Below, piece after piece: positions 26,897 to 33,989 of a DNA stretch of 34,592 bases. Made by a program: the position numbers and the translations under genes. Under the pieces are notes generated by a model, which had not been told where the DNA came from, made no database searches, and saw only the letters and a program-made list of their open reading frames with translations. Numbering within the stretch: position 1 is the first letter of the stretch; each line of letters begins with the position of its first letter. The stretch is from a virus. The stretch lies in IMG/VR virus record IMGVR_UViG_3300042305_002030, positions 1-34,592 of that record; one strand, given 5' to 3'.

Positions 26897-27037
26897 ATGA
26901 AGAATATAAAAATATCAGAAGAACATCACTTATTACTAAAAAATTACTGTATGAAGAATGGTATTAAAATTCACAAATTTGTGGAAAAATTAATTACGGA
27001 TAATTGTAAAAAAAAGAAAGACATATATGGTGAATGA
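26897..27037 (+). CDS. Tiny ribbon-helix-helix-like DNA-binding protein
   Basis: 46 residues, beginning MKNIKISEEHHLLLKNYC and ending KKKKDIYGE. The pattern is a short N-terminal strand (KNIKIS), a helix (EEHHLLLKNYCMKNG), a turn, and a second helix (KIHKFVEKLITDNC) with a basic tail. This is the layout of Arc/MetJ-type ribbon-helix-helix repressors, and short proteins of this kind are common in T4-like phages. Such proteins bind DNA as dimers through the strand. A perfect inverted repeat lies nine bases before the start. Its TGA stop abuts the TGA stop of the convergent gene at 27038, giving TGATCA with no base between them. It is the only plus-strand gene in the late block from 8853 to 29493. 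Confidence 0.75.
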   Translation: MKNIKISEEHHLLLKNYCMKNGIKIHKFVEKLITDNCKKKKDIYGE

Positions 27038-28075
27038 TCAAATCAACTTTGATGTCACCATAATTTTACTATCTTCATTATCGTCAACCTTCCTAATGGT
27101 AATCGAAACAGTATCACCATTATTTACAAAAACTAAGGGAGAGTTTTCACCAAAATATTCATTATTAACGTAGACATAGTAACTTTCAACATTGATTAAA
27201 TCACCAAAGGTCAAATCGGCATTGAAATCAAACTTTTGACTCAAAGTGGTAAGACCATTCAAATAACTAAAAGAAAAGTCAGTATCTCTTAAATCAGGAA
27301 CAACAAATTTTTGTCTTCTTCTTTTGGGCGGGACTACCTCAACCATCTGAAGTATTCTATTAATCGCAGGATAGACCTCAAACTCTTTTTCATCAATCAA
27401 GAATCCAAGCATTGTAAAACTATAATCTTGAATATAGTACTTTCTTTTTTCCAAATCCAAAACAGATTCATCCGAAACATTTTCTAATACAATCGGAATA
27501 TAATGACCCTTAATAAAAGTGTAAGCCTGTCGTGAAGCAAATTTAGAAACAACGACTTTGTTAAATGCATTCAACTCGGTCATTCTGTTACAAAAAATCT
27601 TTACATTAAAAGTAATATCAACAGGAACAGGTTGAGGTATTTTGTAAATATCCATTCCTTTTCTGTTTCCGTCCCATGTTGGAACCTTAGCATAATAAAA
27701 CATTTTTTTGTTTGGAATGTTATACTTTAAAGCCGGATTGGTTCCGAATTTTACATCAGGATTTCTAACAGTTGCTATAAAAGGTGGGTTTATGTTTTCA
27801 TCTAAATCTGTAAAATTCCAAGTTTCGGCAAATTGTGCCCAATTCTGAGTAGTAATTATAATATCAATGGTGGGTATTTTTTTTCCTGAAACAACGGTTG
27901 AAAGATCATTCTTCACAAACTCCAACATCCCCAAATCAAGATCTTCGTGTAAAATACTTTTGGGAAGATAGGTTCCATCTTCTGTAATATAATCCAAAAG
28001 TTGTTCCCTCCTATCAAGAAGTATCTTATCAGGAACTAAATCAATTTTCTTCTTTATCTTTTTTGGAAATCCCAT
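27038..28075 (-). CDS. Probable tail-completion / sheath-stabiliser protein (gp15-like)
   Basis: 345 residues. Placed directly before the sheath gene on the same strand, where T4 has gp15. The region about 150-235 (PVPVDITFNVKIFCNRMTEL, YTFIKGHYIPIVLENVSDES, KYYIQDYSFTMLGFLIDE) follows the strand-helix-strand order of tail-terminator proteins such as gp15 and gp3: a strand with an aromatic and basic residue, a helix pair, a strand before an acidic turn, then a long strand ending in GF/GW. The first 60 residues are basic and charged. The C-terminal ~90 residues (YYVYVNNEYFGENS, DTVSITIRKVDD) look like an added beta domain. Family membership is inferred from pattern and position and needs a profile search; an alternative is an unrelated neck protein. 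Confidence 0.6.
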   Translation of the reverse strand: MGFPKKIKKKIDLVPDKILLDRREQLLDYITEDGTYLPKSILHEDLDLGMLEFVKNDLSTVVSGKKIPTIDIIITTQNWAQFAETWNFTDLDENINPPFIATVRNPDVKFGTNPALKYNIPNKKMFYYAKVPTWDGNRKGMDIYKIPQPVPVDITFNVKIFCNRMTELNAFNKVVVSKFASRQAYTFIKGHYIPIVLENVSDESVLDLEKRKYYIQDYSFTMLGFLIDEKEFEVYPAINRILQMVEVVPPKRRRQKFVVPDLRDTDFSFSYLNGLTTLSQKFDFNADLTFGDLINVESYYVYVNNEYFGENSPLVFVNNGDTVSITIRKVDDNEDSKIMVTSKLI

Positions 28076-28587
28076 CAGTTCCCTCTAAATTCGTTGTCCT
28101 TAACGGGTGAAGCAATAATTGTCCTATAATAAGGATAGACTCCTCCGTAAGTATGTTTATTGTCTGAAGTTACTTTTCCGTCGTTTACAACTGTATAATA
28201 TCTGACTCTTGATTCGGTTTCATAATAACCGATATAATCACCATATTTTATATCTATACCCAACTCTTCAAGTTCTGAAATATAAACAGATATTTGAATA
28301 TTTCCCGGTTCTAAGTTTCTGAGTTTGGTGGATCCCAAGTTTTCATTTTGGGGTTCCATAACTCTTACATAACCTTTGAATTCAACGGGTGTTTTATAAA
28401 CAATTCCATCTTCTTCTACTTCACCGTAAACATTACTTTTTTTTGTTTTGGACTGATCTATTTGATATAGAACTAATGTAAAGTTCATATCACCATAGAG
28501 CCATTCTTGACCCATCTCTAATTCTAAAGAAAAATCTTTATCACCAAAAAATTTTGAAAGCCTGTTTATAGGTACTTTTCTATTCAT
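28075..28587 (-). CDS. Structural protein of unknown type, upstream of the gp15-like gene
   Basis: 170 residues, not recognised with confidence. It is beta-rich, with clear paired segments (KGYVRVMEPQNEN, NIQISVYISELEELGIDIKYGDYIGYYE, RVRYYTVVNDG). It ends with YGGVYPYYRTIIASPVKDNEFRG, a compact aromatic-rich tail suited to docking. Its stop shares a base with the next ATG (TGATG), so the two are coupled and probably act in one structure. ATATTTAT lies five bases before its ATG, making it a late gene. Position suggests a neck or head-tail connector part (T4 gp14 or gp13 place); this is inference only. Confidence 0.7.
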   Translation of the reverse strand: MNRKVPINRLSKFFGDKDFSLELEMGQEWLYGDMNFTLVLYQIDQSKTKKSNVYGEVEEDGIVYKTPVEFKGYVRVMEPQNENLGSTKLRNLEPGNIQISVYISELEELGIDIKYGDYIGYYETESRVRYYTVVNDGKVTSDNKHTYGGVYPYYRTIIASPVKDNEFRGN

Positions 28588-28592
28588 ACACT

Positions 28593-28600
28593 ATAAATAT
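28593..28600 (-). promoter_or_regulatory. ATATTTAT motif upstream of the structural gene pair
   Basis: Exact sense-strand copy five bases before the ATG at 28587, leaving no room for a Shine-Dalgarno box. Confidence 0.5.
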
Positions 28601-28614
28601 TGAAAATAAGTTTT

Positions 28615-29088
28615 TTATTCGGGTAGTGGTACTTGGTCGAAATAATGATATAGTCCCCCAACTTTAAGTTTTCCTGACTTTATTTGCTCGAGAACTGAAT
28701 TAAAAATATCTGAATTAACCTTTAAAGCTCCGCCAACATATTCCAAACTCTCTAAGGATGTGACCGCAGTGTTACGAATATCCAAATCACCATCCACACT
28801 ATTCAAACTATTCAAATGTTTCAGGTTTTTAGCATCATAAAGATCAAGATTTCCGTAAACCTCAACCAAATTATTAAAACATTTTAAGTCCTCAGAACTA
28901 AAAAAAAGAGTATGAAGAATTCTTCTCTTGAAAAAATCTAAATTACCTTCGAATGACCAATTTTTGTGTCCGTGTTTTTTTAAAAAATTGAGGAATCCAC
29001 TTTCACCATCAGGGAAAATACCAAAACCAGGTATTAACAACACCTCTTCTGTTTCCTCTTTTAATATTTTCTTGATTAGATCTTTCAT
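28615..29088 (-). CDS. Leucine-rich-repeat-like protein with a capsid-targeting-like N-terminus
   Basis: 157 residues. It starts MKDLIKKILKEE, nearly the same as the proteins at 29095-29493 and 32-454. From about 65 to 135 it contains two to three repeats of roughly 20 residues with LRR-like or receptor-L-domain-like spacing: LVEVYGNLDLYDAKNLKHL, LNSVDGDLDIRNTAVTSL, LEYVGGALKVNS. Such folds are binding surfaces, often for proteins. Between tag and repeats is a segment with an aromatic cluster (PGFGIFPDGESGFLNFLKKHG). The neighbouring tagged gene ends six bases upstream. No enzyme motif is visible. If the tag is a real propeptide, this would be an injected binding protein that could titrate a host target; this is inference. 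Confidence 0.78.
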   Translation of the reverse strand: MKDLIKKILKEETEEVLLIPGFGIFPDGESGFLNFLKKHGHKNWSFEGNLDFFKRRILHTLFFSSEDLKCFNNLVEVYGNLDLYDAKNLKHLNSLNSVDGDLDIRNTAVTSLESLEYVGGALKVNSDIFNSVLEQIKSGKLKVGGLYHYFDQVPLPE

Positions 29089-29094
29089 GATATT

Positions 29095-29493
29095 TTAATT
29101 CATCTCTTGAAAAAATCCTCCACTCGTTGGAGAGGCCCAGATAGGCATCATTGCCGTTGTTGATACCTCTGTATTGAAAACATCCTCCACCCACATTGTT
29201 ATAAGTTGTTCAAATACAGATTGTCCCTCATTAAACCACGTTGAAAAATTTTCGTAAAATTTGTAGTAATACAAAAGTTCTCCTGATTTTTTTAATCCTA
29301 TCACCCATTCTTTTGTCTTTGGATTTACAATCCAAATTGACTCAGGTGAGTGCTTAAATCTATTTTCAGGAGTGTCCGTATAAATCTCATAACCTTGTGT
29401 CTCCATTTCCATAAAACCATAGAATGCTTTAATTAATGCGGGTTTGAGATCCGATGTTTCTTCTCTTAATATTTTTTTTATTAGATCTCTCAT
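29095..29493 (-). CDS. Small protein of unknown function with a capsid-targeting-like N-terminus
   Basis: 132 residues. The first twelve, MRDLIKKILREE, match the downstream neighbour at nine or ten positions, and the similarity is also clear at DNA level over about 35 bases. After the tag it becomes unrelated: helices around 20-35 and 75-105, a WIVNPKTKEWVIGLKKSGEL hairpin, and a Met/Pro/Gly-rich C-terminus (AMMPIWASPTSGGF). No motif is recognised. ATATTTAT lies seven bases before the ATG. It is the first gene of the minus-strand late block and faces the SNF2-like gene across a 44-base divergent gap. Confidence 0.75.
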   Translation of the reverse strand: MRDLIKKILREETSDLKPALIKAFYGFMEMETQGYEIYTDTPENRFKHSPESIWIVNPKTKEWVIGLKKSGELLYYYKFYENFSTWFNEGQSVFEQLITMWVEDVFNTEVSTTAMMPIWASPTSGGFFQEMN

Positions 29494-29500
29494 ATAGTTG

Positions 29501-29508
29501 ATAAATAT
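29501..29508 (-). promoter_or_regulatory. ATATTTAT motif upstream of the tagged gene at 29095-29493
   Basis: Exact sense-strand copy seven bases before the ATG. It lies in the 44-base divergent gap (29494-29537) that must also drive the SNF2-like gene on the other strand; I see no clear matching octamer for that direction. Confidence 0.5.
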
Positions 29509-29537
29509 ACAAAAATAAACTATTTTTTTATTAGATT

Positions 29538-31298
29538 ATGGGAGAAACTTTATCCAAGACACAAAACTTGCCCGAAGTCAAGGCGATGACAATTTTGGAC
29601 ACCTATGAGGGTTCCAATAATTATATCCTGAAATTAAAAAAAAGTTCCAAAAATCAAAAAAGTTTCAAACTATCCAAAAATCAAGCAACATATATTTTAG
29701 AAAACCACGACAAAACCCCAAAGGTCGCCAGAAAGTGGGTTGATATTGATTTTTATTTTTCAGAGAAAATATTTCTTGATAAATTATTATCCGAACCTCC
29801 AAAACAAGTTTATATTGAAAAACTATTGGTTGAAGGTGATAAGGCATTTCATGTGTGGGGGAAGTTTTTTGAGAGTGAAGATTTACACGACTTCTATTTA
29901 CCAAAAGCCAGTTTGTTGAAGAAACAAAAAGAGGTAAAAATAGACTATGATAAGTATTCTGTCCGACCACCTATGGAACACCAAAAAATCGCAATAGAAA
30001 AGTTGGTTTCTAATGATAAGTTTATCCTGGCTGACGATATGGGTCTTGGAAAAACAACCTCAACAGTAATTGCATCTTTGGAAGTTGAATCCAAGAAGGT
30101 TTTGATTATTTGTCCCGCCTCTTTGAAGATCAATTGGTATAGAGAAATTAAAAACTATACCGATAAAACTATCTCAATAGTTGAGGGGAAAAAGTGGGAA
30201 AGTGCTGATTATGTAATTGTAAATTATGATATCATCAAAAACTTCCACGACGAATCAAATAGAGAAAACTCTACCATTCTTAAAGAAAACTTTGATTTGG
30301 TTATTATTGATGAGGCGCATTATATTCAAAATAAAAAAGCAGCGAGAACCAAACTTTGTAATGATGTGGCAGAAAAAATTGGTCGGGTTTGGTTGCTTAC
30401 AGGAACCCCACTTACCTCAAGACCGATTAACTACTTTAACCTTTTGGAGTTGGTTGACTCTTCCGTTGCTCAAAATTGGATGGCATATGTAAGAAGGTAT
30501 TGTAACGGATTCCAATTCAGAGCAGGAAACAGGTTGATATGGAATGTAAACGGAGCATCAAATCTTGAAGAACTCCGAGAAAGAACTCAACCCACCATCT
30601 TAAGAAGATTAAAAGAAGACATCTTGGATCTTCCCGATAAAATCAGAACACCCGTCTATTTGAATTTACAATCCAACTTATATAAGAGTTTGATGGGGGA
30701 ATATTATGAGTGGTATAGAAATAGTGAGGAATCCAAATCTTTGGCACTTCAATTCTCAAAACTTATGAAGGTCAGACAGATAATTTCTCAAGAGAAAATA
30801 CAAAATACAATAGAAATTGCAAACTCGGCGATAGATCAGGAAAAAAAGGTGATTATTTTCACCAATTTTACCGACACTTTGAATCAGTTTGTGGATTATT
30901 ACAAAAAAGATTGTGTTTATCTTGATGGATCTTGTTCCAAAACAAAGAGACAAGAAGCGGTGGACAAATTTCAAAACGATGAAAATGTCAAAGTGTTTAT
31001 CGGAAATTTAAAAGCTGCCGGTGTCGGCATTACCTTAACAGCCGCCGAGGTTGTGATAATGAACGACCTATCATTTGTCCCGTCGGATCATTCTCAAGCC
31101 GAAGACAGGGCTTACAGGATTGGACAAAACAACAAAGTCAGCGTTTATTATCCGATCTTTGAAAATACAATTGAAGGTGCGATTTATGATATTCTAACCA
31201 AGAAAAAAGATATTTTTGAAACCGTTATGGGGGATAATGTTGATGACGGAAGTGTGGCCGAAGAAATCTTAAATTTAATTACGGAACACTTCTCTTAA
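29538..31298 (+). CDS. SNF2/SMARCAL1-like DNA translocase, probable UvsW counterpart
   Basis: 586 residues. SF2 motor of the SNF2 type that would remodel forks or anneal DNA, the role UvsW plays in T4. Motifs: Walker A ADDMGLGKTT (about 165-174), motif Ia VLIICPASLKINWYREI, DEAH box at 258-261 in LVIIDEAHYIQN, motif III WLLTGTPLTSRPINYFNLLEL, motif IV KVIIFTNFTDTL, motif V AGVGITLTAAEVVIMND, and motif VI QAEDRAYRIGQ (about 520-530). The N-terminal 140 residues precede the motor and may be a DNA-binding region. All motor motifs are intact. The DRAxRIGQ box and DEAH form are SNF2-like rather than T4 UvsW-like. First gene of a plus-strand run. Confidence 0.93.
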   Translation: MGETLSKTQNLPEVKAMTILDTYEGSNNYILKLKKSSKNQKSFKLSKNQATYILENHDKTPKVARKWVDIDFYFSEKIFLDKLLSEPPKQVYIEKLLVEGDKAFHVWGKFFESEDLHDFYLPKASLLKKQKEVKIDYDKYSVRPPMEHQKIAIEKLVSNDKFILADDMGLGKTTSTVIASLEVESKKVLIICPASLKINWYREIKNYTDKTISIVEGKKWESADYVIVNYDIIKNFHDESNRENSTILKENFDLVIIDEAHYIQNKKAARTKLCNDVAEKIGRVWLLTGTPLTSRPINYFNLLELVDSSVAQNWMAYVRRYCNGFQFRAGNRLIWNVNGASNLEELRERTQPTILRRLKEDILDLPDKIRTPVYLNLQSNLYKSLMGEYYEWYRNSEESKSLALQFSKLMKVRQIISQEKIQNTIEIANSAIDQEKKVIIFTNFTDTLNQFVDYYKKDCVYLDGSCSKTKRQEAVDKFQNDENVKVFIGNLKAAGVGITLTAAEVVIMNDLSFVPSDHSQAEDRAYRIGQNNKVSVYYPIFENTIEGAIYDILTKKKDIFETVMGDNVDDGSVAEEILNLITEHFS

Positions 31299-31305
31299 TA
31301 TTTAT
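31298..31305 (+). promoter_or_regulatory. ATATTTAT motif upstream of the SOD-nuclease gene
   Basis: Exact sense-strand copy starting on the last base of the SNF2-like stop codon and ending 17 bases before the next ATG. One of two copies on the plus strand, again in gene-sense orientation. Confidence 0.5.
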
Positions 31306-31322
31306 TAAGAAACTATCACATT

Positions 31323-32849
31323 ATGTCTATTGAAACCAAAACCGATGTTTTAAAAAACCAAATCATCTTAGCCGAACAGAGAGACCCACTCTTAACAGAA
31401 ATGAAAACCATCGGGATTGAGAATTTACCTTACAGTTACGCATCTTTAAGGAAGTTTATTGATCCCGAGACTATGAATGTTCACTACAACAAACATTACA
31501 AGGGTTATGTAAAGAACCTAAACTCTGCATTGAAGAAGTTAGGGGAAGACGATGTTGATCTTGAGAAGATTGTAAAAAATATATCAAGATATAATACAAC
31601 AGTAAGAAATAACGCAGGGGGAGCCTTTAACCACGCCTTGTTTTGGAAGATGTTAACTCCAGAAAAACAGAATATTCACGGAGAAATTTTAAAAAGGATT
31701 AGAAAAGACTTCGGATCTTATGAAAATTTCAAAAACAAGTTTGTAAGCACCGCAACAAGAAAATTTGGATCAGGGTGGTGTTGGCTTGTTCTCACCAAAA
31801 GAAACACCTTGAAGATTATCTGCACCTCCAACCAAGATAATCCCCTTATGAATATCATCAAAAACGGTGGTTATCCACTTCTTGGGTTGGATCTTTGGGA
31901 ACATGCATATTATCTCAAATACAAAAACAAAAGGGATGAATATGTTCAAAACTTTTGGAAAGTAGTGAACTGGGAGTTTGTAAATAAGTTATACAACGAC
32001 CAAATTAACAGAGAAAAGAAAGAAGAACCCAAAGAACAGATCAAAGAATCAAGAATTTTGACTGAACAAGATTCGGTTGACCCTTGTAAAGGAACAAGAT
32101 TTAAAATGGTGGTTTACAACAGATTGTCAAGAAACCAAAAGTTGAACTACTCCAAACTTATCTTTGATGTTTTTAGATACAAGTACTCTTCCAATTGGAA
32201 AGAGACCGATAGATCACAAGGTATTGAGTCAGGGTTTTATGATATAGAACAACCCGGAAGATCTGTGTTGAGTTATGCAAACACAAACTACACCCTTATG
32301 TGTTTTCTTGTTCTTATGATGAACAAAATTGTAAAAAAGAAGGGATGGGAAAACTTAAATCTAAAATCTGAGGACAACGCAACCTTTGATAAAAATTTCA
32401 ACAGATTTTTGGGGATGTTAAAAGCCTTCAAAGATGAAATTACCCAAGATTGGGTGATGGAAAAGATACTTGATGTTTTAAAGAAACAACACGAAAAAGG
32501 TCAGGCCACAGAAAATAGATTCAAAAAGGTGTGTGAAGAAAAAAGTAACGGAAGAGTCACCGTTGAACTTGTAAGTGGTCTTGGAAATAGAGAAGATTTT
32601 TATGGAATTGACGCATATATAGATTTCGGAGATGGAAAGAAGTCCATTCAGATCAAACCTTTTGACGGATATCATATTGATGAAGAAGGTTATTATGTTA
32701 TTGATAAAACCGCAGCGGTAAAAAAATATAACACAGATCTAATTGGATTTATTTCAAGAAGGGATGAGGTTTTAATCTTCAAAACCAACAATATGGATAT
32801 TTCAACAGGTAAATATAGGTTCCCAGAAGAAAATAAGGTTGAACTATAA
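31323..32849 (+). CDS. Superoxide dismutase (Mn/Fe type) fused to a PD-(D/E)XK nuclease-like domain
   Basis: 508 residues in two domains. Residues about 34-222 are a complete iron/manganese SOD: LPYSYASLRKFI, ligand His54 (MNVHYNKHYKGYV), His104 (NNAGGAFNHALFW), Asp190 and His194 (LLGLDLWEHAYYLKYKN). Gly100 together with Gln171 (TSNQDNPL) is the manganese-type second-sphere pattern. A charged linker (221-250) contains ESRILTEQDS. The C-terminal part ends with GIDAYI (Asp430) and SIQIKP (Gln443, Lys445), the D-QxK core of PD-(D/E)XK nucleases, with a possible Glu on the preceding helix (ATENRFKK). The 30-residue N-terminal extension holds ILAEQ and LLTE. The (L/I)xE sites bracket the SOD as prohead-protease sites would. 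Fusion and reading frame are continuous and unambiguous. Cleavage and packaging are inference. Confidence 0.88.
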   Translation: MSIETKTDVLKNQIILAEQRDPLLTEMKTIGIENLPYSYASLRKFIDPETMNVHYNKHYKGYVKNLNSALKKLGEDDVDLEKIVKNISRYNTTVRNNAGGAFNHALFWKMLTPEKQNIHGEILKRIRKDFGSYENFKNKFVSTATRKFGSGWCWLVLTKRNTLKIICTSNQDNPLMNIIKNGGYPLLGLDLWEHAYYLKYKNKRDEYVQNFWKVVNWEFVNKLYNDQINREKKEEPKEQIKESRILTEQDSVDPCKGTRFKMVVYNRLSRNQKLNYSKLIFDVFRYKYSSNWKETDRSQGIESGFYDIEQPGRSVLSYANTNYTLMCFLVLMMNKIVKKKGWENLNLKSEDNATFDKNFNRFLGMLKAFKDEITQDWVMEKILDVLKKQHEKGQATENRFKKVCEEKSNGRVTVELVSGLGNREDFYGIDAYIDFGDGKKSIQIKPFDGYHIDEEGYYVIDKTAAVKKYNTDLIGFISRRDEVLIFKTNNMDISTGKYRFPEENKVEL

Positions 32850-32856
32850 TATTTAT
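32849..32856 (+). promoter_or_regulatory. ATATTTAT motif upstream of the neck-like gene
   Basis: Exact sense-strand copy overlapping the end of the previous stop codon, 13 bases before the ATG at 32870, followed by an A-rich leader. Confidence 0.5.
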
Positions 32857-32869
32857 GTAAAAAAGATAA

Positions 32870-33988
32870 ATGGCAGGAATTAGTCAATCAGAAAGGGAAA
32901 CCTTATACAAAAGAGTTCTTCACTTGCTCGGGGCTCCCCTCCGTAGTATTGAAATAGAAGAAGAACAGATGGACTCTCTATTAGAGTTCGCCATTCAAGA
33001 TTACTCTCAATACATCAACGAGTGGTTGATTGAATCACAGTGGACATCACTTTATGGACTAAACCTTGATGAACAATCACTCACAAAAGCATTTATTACA
33101 AGAAATTTAGATTGGGCAACACAATATACCTACGCTTACTCCAAAATTGTAGGATTACAAGCCGGTGGAGATTGGGTATTGGAAAAAGATTATGTAGATT
33201 TGGTTGCTGGACAACAAATGTATGAAATACCAGCAGGTCGTGAGATTAACGAACTACTTTGGTTTACCGTAGCAGAATTAAATGGAGGATTTATTGATCC
33301 ATTCTTAGGTGGATTTGGTGGATTCGGAGGTATGGGTCTTGGTGGACCGGCAGGATATGCTCAGTTTGGTGTTCAAGGAAACTATTTCTTGATGCCTTCG
33401 TTTGATATTCTTTTGAGAATGCAAGACAGAAATATCAAACAAAGATTGATCGGCGGAGAATTAACTTATAGAGTAACGGCACTTCCTGACGGAAAGAAAG
33501 CATTACACCTCTATAACGTTCCCGGTGGTACCTTTGACTTCGGTAATATTGAAAGAAATAAGTATAGAGTTTGGTATTGGTACTACGATACTCACAACAA
33601 AGACAGAAACGATTGTTTGGCTAACAATCCTGACATTGTAAAATTACCATCAGATATTCCGATAGATGTAGTTACTTGGGATGAACTTAACACACCTTCC
33701 AAAACTTGGGTGAGAAGATGGTTCGTAGCTTATGTAAAAGAAACTTTAGGTAGGGTAAGAGGTAAATTCAGTGGTAATTTAAAGACCCCTGACTCCGAAC
33801 TACAACTTGAATACGATTCTCTTTTAACTGAGGCTAAAGACGAAAAATCTAAACTTTTAGAAGAGTTAACCTTAAGACTTGAAAGACTTAGACCCGATAA
33901 AATGATGGAAAGACAAGCTCTTGAAGCTGAAAACTTAAATAAATCACTTCAATATAGAGCATTCCCTTATTCATTCTTCACCATTTAA
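32870..33988 (+). CDS. Probable neck / head-tail connector protein (gp13-like)
   Basis: 372 residues. N-terminus YKRVLHLLGAPLRSIEIEEEQMDSLLEFAIQDYSQYINEWL has the helix-turn pattern typical of phage neck and adaptor proteins (LGxPxxxIELxxxQ, then a helix of an oligomer interface). It then has beta segments (WVLEKDYVDLVAGQQMYEIP), a striking Gly-rich loop at 145-165 (LGGFGGFGGMGLGGPAG), WDELNTPSKTWVRRWFVAYVKETLGRVRG, and a long C-terminal helix (residues ~300-355) rich in Glu and Lys. T4 gp13 is about 309 residues. It is separated from the gp15-like and unknown structural genes by the SNF2 and SOD genes, and is on the opposite strand, unlike the compact T4 13-14-15 order. The gp13 assignment is by pattern. 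Confidence 0.65.
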   Translation: MAGISQSERETLYKRVLHLLGAPLRSIEIEEEQMDSLLEFAIQDYSQYINEWLIESQWTSLYGLNLDEQSLTKAFITRNLDWATQYTYAYSKIVGLQAGGDWVLEKDYVDLVAGQQMYEIPAGREINELLWFTVAELNGGFIDPFLGGFGGFGGMGLGGPAGYAQFGVQGNYFLMPSFDILLRMQDRNIKQRLIGGELTYRVTALPDGKKALHLYNVPGGTFDFGNIERNKYRVWYWYYDTHNKDRNDCLANNPDIVKLPSDIPIDVVTWDELNTPSKTWVRRWFVAYVKETLGRVRGKFSGNLKTPDSELQLEYDSLLTEAKDEKSKLLEELTLRLERLRPDKMMERQALEAENLNKSLQYRAFPYSFFTI

Positions 33989-33989
33989 T

